From CAMCQY01 sp044370415 (GTDB lineage: Bacteria; Planctomycetota; Planctomycetia; Pirellulales; UBA1268), in contig JBILVO010000191.1 in assembly GCA_044370415.1 (NCBI GenBank), forward strand, positions 1 through 5,815: a stretch of DNA of 5,815 nt, in the 5' to 3' direction. Below are positions 5,595-5,815 of this stretch, piece by piece; positions within the stretch are counted from its first letter, which is position 1; every line of letters begins with the position of its first letter. A program made the translations under genes and the position numbers. Below the pieces are notes generated by a model. That model was not told where the DNA came from, did no database searches, and saw only the letters and a program-made list of their open reading frames with translations.

Positions 5595-5815
5595 CGCTTC
5601 CGAACTCCGGGGGCCATGGGTGCGCCCGGCATCCCGGCACCGATGCCGGCGAAGACGGCTGCGCTGGGGGAGAGCGTCGAGGGCTGCGAGCCAGCCGGCT
5701 TGGGCCCGGGCGTCGCGGGCTTGGGCGGCAAGGCAACATTGAGCCTCGCGTCCATGCCGCGAGTGATCGCGACCGTGCGGCTCGTGACGCTCGGCGGCGT
5801 CTGGCCGTTGACCGC
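5591..5815 (-). CDS. C-terminal 74 residues of an unrecognised protein, 5' truncated by window edge
   Basis: An open frame enters from the right edge (codon 5815-5813) and ends at TGA 5593-5591, sharing ATGA with the hydrolase start. That overlap, and the absence of any other use for this DNA, support it as a real gene coupled to the hydrolase. The visible part begins AVNGQTPPSVTSRTVAITRG and LNVALP, a beta-like segment. It then passes into a Pro/Ala/Gly-rich stretch (PPKPATPGPKPAGS) and ends GAPMAPGVRKR. The first 30 residues loosely resemble the end of a planctomycete TIGR03000-type paralogous domain (R-x-V-x-I-x-x-G followed by a beta strand), but the match is too short to claim. No function is assigned. 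Confidence 0.6.
   Translation of the reverse strand, partial: AVNGQTPPSVTSRTVAITRGMDARLNVALPPKPATPGPKPAGSQPSTLSPSAAVFAGIGAGMPGAPMAPGVRKR

Overview
The window looks like chromosomal DNA from a high-GC planctomycete. Two things point there: an N-terminal sorting-type motif of the LEPR-XLL kind (CEPRQMMAAD) on the putative secreted glycoside hydrolase, and a Tex protein with a long Arg/Gln/Pro-rich tail. The genus cannot be read from the sequence. Coding density is high and no gene-free stretch exceeds about 130 bases. I see no mobile element, CRISPR array, tRNA or rRNA.

Layout: the left third (1-1812, plus strand) is the 3' part of tex, a transcription/RNA-binding protein whose N-terminus lies outside the window. 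It converges on a minus-strand series read from the right edge. That series is the C-terminal end of an unrecognised protein (5815-5591), a putative secreted clan GH-A-like glycoside hydrolase with a Calx-beta domain (5594-3447, ATGA overlap with the preceding gene), prfB for release factor 2 (3395-2267) and infA for initiation factor IF-1 (2136-1915). The first two genes are probably co-transcribed and translationally coupled. prfB and infA are translation-machinery genes that happen to follow on the same strand, and infA has a plausible promoter of its own.

The main point is that prfB is a two-frame gene. A 23-codon leader ORF (ATG at 3395) ends in CTT TGA C, the classical RF2 programmed +1 frameshift site. 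Shifting there joins the leader to the 1-frame body and gives a 375-residue RF2. A single-frame gene caller would start at the internal ATG at 3280 and lose 38 residues and the autoregulatory switch. The second theme is that infA is flanked by two short tandem-repeat arrays: four 17-bp units that begin inside its stop-codon region, and three 18-bp units that fill its predicted 5' leader. I found no convincing previously undescribed multi-gene system. The interesting material is regulatory and repeat structure around housekeeping genes, plus a hydrolase whose family I cannot assign.
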